Assembly: GCA_902581145.1 (NCBI GenBank)
Contig: CACHNE010000007.1
Location: 1 to 64,000, forward strand
Direction: 5' to 3'
From: an uncultured Bacteroidota bacterium
GTDB lineage: Bacteria; Bacteroidota; Bacteroidia; Flavobacteriales; Flavobacteriaceae
Length of the DNA: 64,000 nucleotides
Shown: in pieces, positions 19,484-26,092 of the stretch
How the letters are laid out: each line of letters begins with the position of its first letter
Position numbering within the stretch: the first letter of the stretch is position 1
Program-made: the position numbers and the translations under genes
Notes under the pieces: model-generated
What the model saw: only the letters and a program-made list of their open reading frames with translations
Told to the model about the DNA's origin: nothing
The model's database searches: none

Positions 19484-20239
19484 TTAAAGTACTGGAACTC
19501 CGTTTGAAATTGCAGAGATTGGAGCAACACTGTAAATATCTTTCTTGTATACATTAGTGTTATTATCTCCTTCAAAACCCGTCCAAAGGTCTGATCCAAA
19601 ATAATCATCAATGGCAGTCCTACTTGTAAAATAGTATACCCCTCCGTAAATATTTCCGTCAATGCTATTTATCATAGTTTTACCGATCATTCCTGGAAAA
19701 TTATCGTTACTAAATACAGGTGCATATTGCTTCACCTGACTAGACATATCCTCGTCAGATGGATTAACTTCATTAGTATAATTTACAACCAAGATATGTA
19801 AACCATCGGCGTCTAAAGCATCTGAAGATGTCTTTCTCATTGAATGATTTCCATTTGCTAATTCGGTACCGTCAAAAGTTTTAAAGATATCTGTTTTAAA
19901 ATTGATAAGATTTGGATGCGCAACTACACCCTTCCAAAGATCTGATTCTAGAAAAATATCAACTGATTCAGAATCTGAAAAATAATAAACTCCTCCAAAA
20001 ACCCCTCTATCTGCATCGCCAACAAAAGACTTTCCTAAAAGACCTGTAACATTTTCAGAGGTGAAGTTAGGAGCCACAGCACTGCCCAATTCAGCATGCT
20101 CATCTGTAGTCATATTTTCAATTTGGTAGTTTACAATCAGCACAGTCTCGTCAGCATAAATCGAAGTTTCATCATTGGAGGTTGAATTTTTACAACCGAA
20201 AAGTGAAACGATACAAGCTAATATTAAAATTTTTTTCAT
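19484..20239 (-). CDS. Lipoprotein with two YdhR-like (Dabb-type) repeats
   Basis: The 251-residue protein has a lipoprotein signal (MKKILILACIVSLFGC, lipobox LFGC). Two homologous halves follow. Repeat 1 (about residues 33-125) has VLIVNYQIE ... GLLGKSFVGD..GVFGGVYYFSD ... FLESDLWKGV; repeat 2 (about 148-240) has ILVVNYTNE ... GMIGKTMINS..NIYGGVYYFTS ... YFGSDLWTGF. Each resembles YdhR, a small dimeric alpha/beta-barrel protein annotated as a putative monooxygenase. A single chain with both copies could form the two-barrel unit by itself. Substrate and catalysis are unknown. A flavodoxin-fold oxidoreductase gene is divergently transcribed from it. Confidence 0.7.
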   Translation of the reverse strand: MKKILILACIVSLFGCKNSTSNDETSIYADETVLIVNYQIENMTTDEHAELGSAVAPNFTSENVTGLLGKSFVGDADRGVFGGVYYFSDSESVDIFLESDLWKGVVAHPNLINFKTDIFKTFDGTELANGNHSMRKTSSDALDADGLHILVVNYTNEVNPSDEDMSSQVKQYAPVFSNDNFPGMIGKTMINSIDGNIYGGVYYFTSRTAIDDYFGSDLWTGFEGDNNTNVYKKDIYSVAPISAISNGVPVL

Positions 20240-20335
20240 TGTTTAAGTTTTAAGGATTGTAATAAATAAATAATTAACTCAATTTAATAATAAAAAAACA
20301 AACTATGTTAAAAATTGGGGGGTTAATATTTTTAC

Positions 20336-20353
20336 AGTGGCACATGATTTGAT
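20336..20353 (+). promoter_or_regulatory. Candidate -24/-12 (sigma-54-like) promoter
   Basis: TGGCAC-ATGAT-TTGAT (20338-20353) keeps the GG and the -12 TTG with the correct N10 spacing from GG; only the -12 C is A. It lies 22 bases before the oxidoreductase ATG at 20376. Similar boxes precede two other genes in this window. Sigma-54 use is inference, as no rpoN is in view. Confidence 0.35.
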
Positions 20354-20375
20354 ATTTGAATGTAAAAACTTGTAA

Positions 20376-20990
20376 ATGAAAAACCTAATCATTATCGGAC
20401 ACCCTTACAAAAAGTCATTTTGCTATAACGGAATCTTCAAAACCATTTTTAATGAGATTAATAAGTCCGATCAAGAGTTGGAAGTAATTGACTTATACAG
20501 GGATAGTTTTTCTAGGCCTCGAACAAAGCTAATTGAAAAGTATAAAAATCTAGTTTTGTGGAGTGACAGGATATATATTATATCACCTGTTTGGTGGTTT
20601 AGATTAACGCCAAGAATGGAAGTTTTTTTTGATGAAGTACTCACTCCAGGATTTGCTTATAAATTTGTTAATGTTACAAAAACTTATGCATATCCAAAAC
20701 CATTTTTAAAAGATAAAAAAGTTCGCACATACATAACACACGGCGCACCTGCCCTGCCTGTTAAGACGCTTTACTTTAATTCGGTTAAGTTGAGATTAGT
20801 TATGGGTGTATATTCTTTTGTTTTCGGATGGAAATTATCCCTTTGGTTTAAAACAAAACAATTTTGGTCAGTGCCTTTTGTTAGTGACAAAAAAAGAAAA
20901 AAATATTTATCAGTGGTTCTTAATGATATCAGAAATGATTTAAGAACAAAAAATATTTTTAGCCAGAAACCAGCTTTACAAAATAATTGA
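20376..20990 (+). CDS. Flavodoxin-fold NAD(P)H oxidoreductase (MdaB/KefF-like)
   Basis: A 204-residue cytoplasmic flavoprotein of the NAD(P)H:quinone-oxidoreductase family. The N-terminal MKNLIIIGHPYKKSFCYNG matches the flavin phosphate-binding start, WSDRIYIISPVWWFRLTPRMEVFFDEVLTPGFAYKF is the diagnostic central block (the usual PMWWFGLPA...DRVFTPGFAY pattern), and the KKVRTYITHGAP strand follows. It probably carries out two-electron reduction of quinones or electrophiles. It leads a tight four-gene plus-strand cassette; the DoxX-like gene starts one base after its stop. A sigma-54-like element lies just upstream. Confidence 0.85.
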   Translation: MKNLIIIGHPYKKSFCYNGIFKTIFNEINKSDQELEVIDLYRDSFSRPRTKLIEKYKNLVLWSDRIYIISPVWWFRLTPRMEVFFDEVLTPGFAYKFVNVTKTYAYPKPFLKDKKVRTYITHGAPALPVKTLYFNSVKLRLVMGVYSFVFGWKLSLWFKTKQFWSVPFVSDKKRKKYLSVVLNDIRNDLRTKNIFSQKPALQNN

Positions 20991-20991
20991 C

Positions 20992-21408
20992 ATGTTAAAG
21001 AGATTTAACACAAATGACTACTTAGTTAGGATTCCGCTATTTATCATCTTCTTTTGGTTTGGAATATTAAAGGTACTTGATGTATCTCCTGCAACAGAAC
21101 TAATTATTGATACAGTTTTTTGGATGCCGTTTTTATCTGCTAAGACATGGTCAATAGTGATCGGATACTGGGAGATGGCAATAGGTATTTGTTTTTTAAA
21201 TAAAAAAACAACTTTAGCCGCGGTAATTTTAATGTTTTTACAAATGACTGGAACATTCCTTCCATTGGTAATACTACCAGAAATCACATTTCAAAATGGA
21301 AATCCGTTGTTGCCAACTCTGGAAGGTCAATACATAATAAAAAATATAATAATAATAACTGCTGCTCTTATTATAGGTAGGAGTTATCTTAAAATCAAAT
21401 TAAAATGA
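20992..21408 (+). CDS. DoxX-like integral membrane protein
   Basis: This 138-residue protein has four hydrophobic segments (about residues 12-30, 51-70, 76-96 and 112-132) and the family-type beginning RIPLFIIFFWFGILKVLDV (helix 1 with the F-x-x-G-x-x-K pattern of DoxX/DUF417 relatives). Members associate with quinone redox chemistry or stress responses, which fits the adjacent flavodoxin-fold oxidoreductase. It starts one base after that gene and its stop overlaps the next ATG by four bases (ATGA). The family assignment is moderate and the function inferred. Confidence 0.65.
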   Translation: MLKRFNTNDYLVRIPLFIIFFWFGILKVLDVSPATELIIDTVFWMPFLSAKTWSIVIGYWEMAIGICFLNKKTTLAAVILMFLQMTGTFLPLVILPEITFQNGNPLLPTLEGQYIIKNIIIITAALIIGRSYLKIKLK

Positions 21409-21590
21409 AAAAGATACTAGAAGTTTACTACCCTATAATTTTAGCCTTTATATGCCTTGTTTACTCTGTAAGTTTAGGATTACTAGGCAATACAGCTGAG
21501 GCTCAATACACCGCTCATTGGCCAGGAACAATTCTACTATTTGCAATTGCAATTCGTCAAAGACGTAAAGACTATAACTCAAAAAAATAA
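21405..21590 (+). CDS. Small two-helix membrane protein, unknown
   Basis: A 61-residue protein with two hydrophobic segments (about 8-29 and 42-52) separated by a short loop (TAEAQYTAHWPG) and a basic C-terminal tail (RQRRKDYNSKK). It overlaps the DoxX-like gene's stop (ATGA), strong evidence for translation as part of the cassette. I recognise no family; it could be an accessory subunit of the DoxX-like protein. Confidence 0.55.
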   Translation: MKKILEVYYPIILAFICLVYSVSLGLLGNTAEAQYTAHWPGTILLFAIAIRQRRKDYNSKK

Positions 21591-21593
21591 ACT

Positions 21594-21782
21594 ATGCTAA
21601 GTCCGTTAATGTTTATTATTGGGTTTGTTATTTTTATCCTGTACATGTCTGGTTTATTATGGATGATTAAATCATCTCATGATGATCAGAGAAGAAGAAG
21701 AGAAAGAGATGAAAGGTTTCGTCAGTCCGACGAAAATGATTATGATGGTGGTGGTAATTGGGGAAGATTCAAAAACGAATAA
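21594..21782 (+). CDS. Small single-pass membrane protein with charged tail, unknown
   Basis: A 62-residue protein: one transmembrane helix (about residues 5-25, LMFIIGFVIFILYMSGLLWMI) followed by a highly charged tail (DDQRRRRERDERF) and a Gly-rich end. It begins 3 bases after the previous gene and ends 11 bases before the convergent tRNA cluster. Function unknown; spacing suggests it belongs to the oxidoreductase/DoxX cassette. Confidence 0.5.
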   Translation: MLSPLMFIIGFVIFILYMSGLLWMIKSSHDDQRRRRERDERFRQSDENDYDGGGNWGRFKNE

Positions 21783-21793
21783 AAAAAGAATTG

Positions 21794-21865
21794 AGCCAAT
21801 GCCGAGAGTTGAACTCGGGACCTCTTCCTTACCAAGGAAGCGCTCTACCACTGAGCTACACCGGC
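21794..21865 (-). tRNA. tRNA-Thr (anticodon GGT)
   Basis: The 72-nt gene has acceptor GCCGGTG paired to CATTGGC (two G-U pairs), D-arm AGCTCAGTGGTAGAGC, anticodon stem CTTCC/GGAAG with loop TTGGTAA (anticodon GGT), and T-arm CCGAGTTCAACTCTCGG. CCA is not encoded. It is the last of four tandem tRNAs that normally precede tuf. Confidence 0.95.
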
Positions 21866-21879
21866 TAGTGATTTTTTTG

Positions 21880-21952
21880 AGCGGGAGACCGGGTTCGAAC
21901 CGGCGACATTCAGCTTGGAAGGCTGACGCTCTACCAACTGAGCTACTCCCGC
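21880..21952 (-). tRNA. tRNA-Gly (anticodon TCC)
   Basis: The 73-nt gene has acceptor GCGGGAG/CTCCCGC, anticodon stem TCAGC/GCTGA with loop CTTCCAA (anticodon TCC), and T-arm CCGGTTCGAACCCGG. It is third in the Thr-Tyr-Gly-Thr cluster; CCA is not encoded. Confidence 0.95.
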
Positions 21953-21961
21953 ATTTTTGTG

Positions 21962-22044
21962 TGGGGAGAGCAGGATTCGAACCTGCGAAGGTAAAAACCA
22001 ACAGATTTACAGTCTGTCCTCGTTGGCCGCTTGAGTATCTCCCC
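21962..22044 (-). tRNA. tRNA-Tyr (anticodon GTA)
   Basis: This 83-nt class II tRNA with a long variable arm has acceptor GGGGAGA/TCTCCCC, anticodon stem ACAGA/TCTGT with loop CTGTAAA (anticodon GTA), and T-arm GCAGGTTCGAATCCTGC. Discriminator A. It is second in the cluster. Confidence 0.96.
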
Positions 22045-22067
22045 AAATTAAATATTTTAAAGAACTG

Positions 22068-22141
22068 AGCCGATGGAGGGACTCGAACCCACGACCTGCT
22101 GATTACAAATCAGCTGCTCTAGCCAGCTGAGCTACATCGGC
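22068..22141 (-). tRNA. tRNA-Thr (anticodon TGT)
   Basis: The 74-nt gene has acceptor GCCGATG/CATCGGC, D-arm AGCTCAGCTGGCTAGAGC, anticodon stem GCTGA/TCAGC with loop TTTGTAA (anticodon TGT), and T-arm GTGGGTTCGAGTCCC. It is first in the cluster, just downstream of a putative promoter and the xerC terminator. Confidence 0.95.
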
Positions 22142-22151
22142 TTACACTTTT

Positions 22152-22179
22152 TTTAAAAAAAAAGCCCGCATTAAGCGGA
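22152..22179 (-). terminator. Intrinsic terminator after the tyrosine recombinase gene
   Basis: On the minus strand CCGC (22178-22175), a five-base loop and GCGG (22169-22166) form a short GC stem, extended by one T-G pair, followed by GC and then a run of T residues (complement of the A run 22155-22163). It lies between the recombinase stop (22252) and the first tRNA. It overlaps the start region predicted for the tRNA promoter. Confidence 0.5.
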
Positions 22180-22182
22180 TTG

Positions 22183-22216
22183 CAAATGTAAATATTTATT
22201 TTTTCAAACAAAACAA
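22183..22216 (-). promoter_or_regulatory. Putative promoter of the tRNA-Thr-Tyr-Gly-Thr cluster
   Basis: The minus-strand -7 box TACATTTG (22190-22183) matches TAnnTTTG. TTG trinucleotides upstream give spacings of 18 or 23 bases, both within the accepted range. It lies about 40 bases before tRNA-Thr(TGT). Confidence 0.5.
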
Positions 22217-22251
22217 ATTATATTTTTTTTTAATCAGAAAACAAACTAATG

Positions 22252-23142
22252 TTAACCCTTATTTCTGGGGTGTGTTTTTTTGAAAACTTTTTTGATTTCT
22301 TCGATTGATCTATTGGTGTAAACTTGCGTTGCAGCAAGACTTGTATGACCAAGCAAATCTTTTACGGAATTTAAATCGGCACCATTATTTAAAAGATGAG
22401 TAGCAAATGAATGTCTTAAAATATGCGGGCTTTTTTTAGATTTAGTTGAAAATCCAGTAAAATACTTTTTAGTGATACGGTAGACTAGATTATCGTATAT
22501 GCTTTTACCCTTGGATGTCAAAAAAAGCTTATCATTACTTTTAATATTTTTAAGCTTATCTCTATATTTTAAATATTTATCAATGGACTCTATTGTTGAG
22601 CTAATTAAAGGAATATATCTTTCCTTGTTTCTTTTTCCTAAAACCTTAATCCTTTTATTTGAATAATCTATGTTTTGAATTTTTAAATCGATTAGCTCTT
22701 GTCTTCTAATTCCAGTTGTGTATAATAGCTCAAGAATAAGATAGTCTCTGTGGCCTTCAAATGATTTATCAAAGTTTAAATGGTTTAAAACATTTGAAAT
22801 TTCAGTTTCAGAAAAGGGCAATTGAATAGTTGATTTAGTTTTTAAGGCTTTATGTTCGTTCAAGGGATTTATTTTAATATCCCCAGTTTTTAATAAAAAC
22901 TTATAATAACTGTTAAGGGAAGAAATTTTTCGATTTATTGAAGTATTCGAAATTTTATCTGCAACTAATGAAACAATCCAAGATCTAATTTGAGAATAAT
23001 TCACTCCCTTTATATTCTTTTGGTCAAATTTGCTGTAGTTAAAATCCTGGAAGGACATTAAATCATTTTTATATGCAATAATTGTTTTTTGAGAATATTT
23101 TTTCTCAAGTTGAAGGTAATCAAGAAATGAAGAAAATTCCAT
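22252..23142 (-). CDS. xerC: Tyrosine recombinase XerC/XerD
   Basis: The 296-residue site-specific recombinase resolves chromosome dimers at dif. An N-terminal SAM-like DNA-binding domain occupies residues 1-95. The catalytic set is complete: Arg146 (TTGIRRQEL), Lys170 (VLGKRNKERYIPL), His240 and Arg243 (HILRHSFATHLL), His266 (LLGHTSLAATQVY) and nucleophile Tyr275. Length and its place next to rpsU match the chromosomal Xer of Flavobacteriia rather than an integrase. XerC versus XerD cannot be decided from sequence alone. It follows rpsU by 62 bases on the same strand. Confidence 0.92.
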   Translation of the reverse strand: MEFSSFLDYLQLEKKYSQKTIIAYKNDLMSFQDFNYSKFDQKNIKGVNYSQIRSWIVSLVADKISNTSINRKISSLNSYYKFLLKTGDIKINPLNEHKALKTKSTIQLPFSETEISNVLNHLNFDKSFEGHRDYLILELLYTTGIRRQELIDLKIQNIDYSNKRIKVLGKRNKERYIPLISSTIESIDKYLKYRDKLKNIKSNDKLFLTSKGKSIYDNLVYRITKKYFTGFSTKSKKSPHILRHSFATHLLNNGADLNSVKDLLGHTSLAATQVYTNRSIEEIKKVFKKTHPRNKG

Positions 23143-23204
23143 ACCTTAAATAAGCATAAATTTATAAATTATTAATCAGTATGAATTAGTAACGGAGATA
23201 TAAA

Positions 23205-23399
23205 TTAAATATCTTCTTGGTCTCTAAGTCTTTGTACATGCTGAGCTTTTTGAATTACAGCTCTCCTTTTAATTGAAGGTTTTACAAATTCTTTTCTAGT
23301 TTGTAATGATTTCTTTGTTCCAGTTTTATCAAACTTTCTCTTGAAACGCTTTAGTGCTCTGTCGATATTTTCTCCGTCTTTAATAGGTATTATTAGCAT
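23205..23399 (-). CDS. rpsU: Small ribosomal subunit protein bS21
   Basis: The 64-residue basic protein has the bS21 signature GENIDRALKRFKRKFDKTGT followed by a Lys/Arg-rich helix (KPSIKRRAVIQKAQHVQ). In Bacteroidetes, bS21 with bS18 and bS6 helps sequester the 3' end of 16S rRNA, so most genes lack Shine-Dalgarno sites. This gene is preceded by a perfect one (AAAGGAGG, 8 bases from ATG), consistent with translational feedback on bS21-deficient ribosomes as described in Flavobacterium johnsoniae. It is probably co-transcribed with the Xer gene downstream. Confidence 0.95.
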   Translation of the reverse strand: MLIIPIKDGENIDRALKRFKRKFDKTGTKKSLQTRKEFVKPSIKRRAVIQKAQHVQRLRDQEDI

Positions 23400-23405
23400 A
23401 TTACA

Positions 23406-23415
23406 AACCTCCTTT
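23406..23415 (-). promoter_or_regulatory. Strong Shine-Dalgarno of rpsU (AAAGGAGGTT)
   Basis: AAAGGAGGTT on the minus strand is fully complementary to the 16S 3' end, with 8 bases between AGGAGG and the rpsU ATG. No comparable site was noticed before other genes in this window. It is the probable sensor element of bS21 autoregulation. Confidence 0.85.
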
Positions 23416-23430
23416 CTTTAAAATTTGATG

Positions 23431-23438
23431 CAAATATA
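23431..23438 (-). promoter_or_regulatory. Putative rpsU -7 element (TATATTTG)
   Basis: TATATTTG on the minus strand fits TAnnTTTG and would start a leader of about 25 bases that includes the Shine-Dalgarno. No clear TTG -33 box is present at the right distance. Confidence 0.4.
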
Positions 23439-23478
23439 AACTAAAATTAATCTTACGAAAGATTTTATTGTTAAAAAA

Positions 23479-25008
23479 TTAATTTTTTATTGCTTCTAAA
23501 TATTTTTTTAATTGCTCCTTAACAATAGGGAATAAAAAGTATAGACCAATCATATTTGGAAATACCATCGCAAAAATCATAGCATCTGAAAATGCCCAGA
23601 TTGAATTCATGCTAGCTGCAGCACCTATTACCACAAACATTAAAAAGAGTACTTTATAAGTTAAATCTGCAACTCTTCCTCTTCCAAATAAAAACTTCCA
23701 AGATTGAAGCCCATAATAAGACCATGAAATCATTGTAGAAACAGCGAACAATACAACAGCAATAGTAAGAAATATGTCAGATCCAGGAATGTACTGAGCA
23801 AATGCCTTTTGAGTTATACCTGCACCCTCATACATAACACCATCAATCATTACTCCTCCCATTCCATCTCCTCCATAAACAAATGCTCCGGTTGAATTGA
23901 AGGTTATGATTACTAAAGCAGTCATTGTACAAATTACTACAGTATCAATAAACGGTTCTAATAAAGCAACTAAGCCTTCTGACGCTGCATATTTTGTCTT
24001 TACCGCTGAATGAGCTATTGATGCAGAACCAGCTCCAGCTTCGTTAGAAAAAGCAGCTCTTTGAAAACCTACCATTAATACCCCAATTATGCCCCCAACT
24101 CCAACAGCTGTAGGATTAAATGCTTCTCGGATTATTAATGCAATTGCATCATCAATAAATGAAAAGTTTATTGTTAATATATATATACATGCTAAAATAT
24201 AAAGCAATGCCATAAATGGAACTACTTTTTCAGTGACAGATGCAATTCTTTTGATACCACCAATAATAATTACACCTACCAAAGTGGCTAAAACAATTCC
24301 TATCATTGCTCCAGCAAAAGTAGATTCATAGCCAAACAGGTTTTTAATTACTATTGTAGCTTGGTTTGACTGAGCAGCATTACCACCACCAAATGAACCC
24401 CCGATGCAAAAAATAGCAAATAATGAAGCAGCAATTGTACCTAAAGTTTTAAAGCCTTTTGATTTAAGTCCTTTACTTATATAATACATGGGACCTCCGT
24501 AAACTACCCCATCCTCATCAACATCTCTGTAGTATACCCCAAGTGTACACTCAACAAATTTTGTAGACATCCCTAATAATCCACAAACAATCATCCAAAA
24601 CGTAGCACCTGGACCACCAAGTGCAATAGCCAAAGCTACACCAGCAATATTTCCATTTCCAACGGTTCCTGAGACAGCTGTTGCCAGAGCTTGAAAGTGT
24701 GATACTTCACCATCTTCTGATTTTGAATCAGACTTTTCAACACTATCGTATTTTCCTCTGACAACGTTGATCGAAGTCAAAAAATATCTTATGTTGGGAA
24801 AACCAAAAAATAGTGTAAAAAATAAAGCACTAGCTACAAGTAATAGTATTACAAAAGGATAACCCGATATTTCAAAAAACACAACTGCACTAAAAAAATC
24901 CGAAATAGGCTGAAATGCCTCGTCAATTCGCTGATCTAAACCTTTTTCTTGTGCGCTTAGGTTTATAGAGCTAAGTAGTGATAAAAAAAGAAATATATAT
25001 TTTTTCAT
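23479..25008 (-). CDS. Alanine/glycine:cation symporter (AGCS family)
   Basis: The 509-residue inner-membrane transporter takes up alanine or glycine with Na+ (or H+). It has the family blocks GTVGNGNIAGVALAIALGGPGATFWM and AAFSNEAGAGSASIAHSAVKTK, and about eleven hydrophobic helices. The N-terminus is an extra cleavable-looking signal (MKKYIFLFLSLLSSINLSA-Q) seen in many Bacteroidetes AGCS proteins. It lies upstream of rpsU on the same strand with its own 79-base gap, so probably a separate unit. Amino-acid uptake coupled to a sodium gradient suits a marine cell. Confidence 0.92.
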   Translation of the reverse strand: MKKYIFLFLSLLSSINLSAQEKGLDQRIDEAFQPISDFFSAVVFFEISGYPFVILLLVASALFFTLFFGFPNIRYFLTSINVVRGKYDSVEKSDSKSEDGEVSHFQALATAVSGTVGNGNIAGVALAIALGGPGATFWMIVCGLLGMSTKFVECTLGVYYRDVDEDGVVYGGPMYYISKGLKSKGFKTLGTIAASLFAIFCIGGSFGGGNAAQSNQATIVIKNLFGYESTFAGAMIGIVLATLVGVIIIGGIKRIASVTEKVVPFMALLYILACIYILTINFSFIDDAIALIIREAFNPTAVGVGGIIGVLMVGFQRAAFSNEAGAGSASIAHSAVKTKYAASEGLVALLEPFIDTVVICTMTALVIITFNSTGAFVYGGDGMGGVMIDGVMYEGAGITQKAFAQYIPGSDIFLTIAVVLFAVSTMISWSYYGLQSWKFLFGRGRVADLTYKVLFLMFVVIGAAASMNSIWAFSDAMIFAMVFPNMIGLYFLFPIVKEQLKKYLEAIKN

Positions 25009-25067
25009 GCTAAGTTTTTGAATGAAGCTTACAATATGGGAAAAAAAATAGATTTTTAAAAATTAAT

Positions 25068-26045
25068 TTAAATGTAACCCATCTCTTGCATCCAATCATC
25101 ATTGTATATTTTTTTTAAATATCGACTCCCATGATCGTGAAAGAGAACTACTACTAAATCATCAGGATTAAACTGGTCCTTTAACTGTAATACCCCTTTG
25201 ATGGCTGCACCCGCTGAATTTCCCAAAAACATCCCTTCTTGTTTTAACAACTCTCGACAAAAGACAGCAGCATCTTTATCAGTAACTTTAGTAAATCCAT
25301 CGATTATATCAAAATCAATATTTTTAGGAATCATATCTTCTCCAATACCTTCAGTTACATAGGGATAGATTTCAGTCTTATCAAAAACACCTGTTTCATG
25401 ATATTTTTTAAGAACTGATCCATAAGCATCGACACCCCAAACTTTTACATTTGGATTTTTTTCTTTTAAGAATTTACCAACACCTGAAATGGTACCCCCG
25501 GTTCCTACTCCAACTACAAAATGAGTAACTTTTCCATCAGTTTGGTCCCAAATTTCAGGACCAGTAGATTCATAGTGTGTCATTCTGTTACTTAAATTGT
25601 CGTATTGGTTTACATACCAAGAATTTTCTGTTTCTTCAGACAACTTCTTTGAAACCGAATAATATGATCTTGGGTCATCAGGCTCAACATCTGTTGGACA
25701 GACTACTACTTCAGCACCAAAAGCTCTTAAAATATCAACTTTTTCTTGAGATTGCTTATCACTAGTAACAAAAATACATTTATAACCTCTAGAGATAGAC
25801 GCAATGGCAAGTCCCATCCCTGTATTTCCAGATGTTCCTTCAATAATAGTTCCTCCAGGTTTAAGATGACCTTTATTTTCCGCCTCAATAATCATATTTA
25901 AACCAATCCTATCCTTTACCGAATTTCCGGGGTTGAACGTTTCATATTTTGCCCAGACACTGCATGGTAGATTTTTAGTAATATTATTTAATATTACCAT
26001 GGGTGTATTCCCTATAGATTCGGTTAAATTATTTAAGTAACTCAT
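25068..26045 (-). CDS. PLP-dependent cysteine synthase / cystathionine beta-synthase family enzyme
   Basis: The chosen start is ATG at 26045 (MSYLNNLTESIGNTPMV), because a -7 promoter box overlaps the alternative ATG at 26057; the protein is then 325 residues. Fold-type II PLP motifs are NPGNSVKDRIG (Schiff-base Lys), EGTSGNTGMGLA (phosphate/asparagine loop) and VGVGTGGTISGVGKFL. The family makes cysteine from O-acetylserine or cystathionine from serine and homocysteine. No CBS domain follows. The GNSAGAA and NDDWMQEMGYI C-terminus resembles the CBS-like branch more than CysK, but the substrate remains open. Confidence 0.85.
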   Translation of the reverse strand: MSYLNNLTESIGNTPMVILNNITKNLPCSVWAKYETFNPGNSVKDRIGLNMIIEAENKGHLKPGGTIIEGTSGNTGMGLAIASISRGYKCIFVTSDKQSQEKVDILRAFGAEVVVCPTDVEPDDPRSYYSVSKKLSEETENSWYVNQYDNLSNRMTHYESTGPEIWDQTDGKVTHFVVGVGTGGTISGVGKFLKEKNPNVKVWGVDAYGSVLKKYHETGVFDKTEIYPYVTEGIGEDMIPKNIDFDIIDGFTKVTDKDAAVFCRELLKQEGMFLGNSAGAAIKGVLQLKDQFNPDDLVVVLFHDHGSRYLKKIYNDDWMQEMGYI

Positions 26046-26054
26046 TTTGAGTTG

Positions 26055-26062
26055 CAAATATA
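26055..26062 (-). promoter_or_regulatory. Putative -7 element (TATATTTG) for the cysteine synthase-like gene
   Basis: The minus-strand TATATTTG matches TAnnTTTG, 9 bases before the ATG at 26045, implying a very short or absent leader. It overlaps the longer alternative start, arguing against it. No TTG -33 is visible at normal spacing. Confidence 0.4.
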
Positions 26063-26092
26063 ATTTAATGTATTCTATAAAAAAGCTATTAT

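Noticed and set aside
21672-22068. Open frames on both strands across the tRNA cluster (about 124-129 codons)
   Set aside because: They are translations of the tRNA-Thr, Gly and Tyr genes; tRNA bases explain the sequence fully.
22252-23142. Integrase of a mobile element at the tRNA cluster
   Set aside because: Length, motifs and linkage to rpsU match the housekeeping Xer recombinase; no attachment repeat was noticed.
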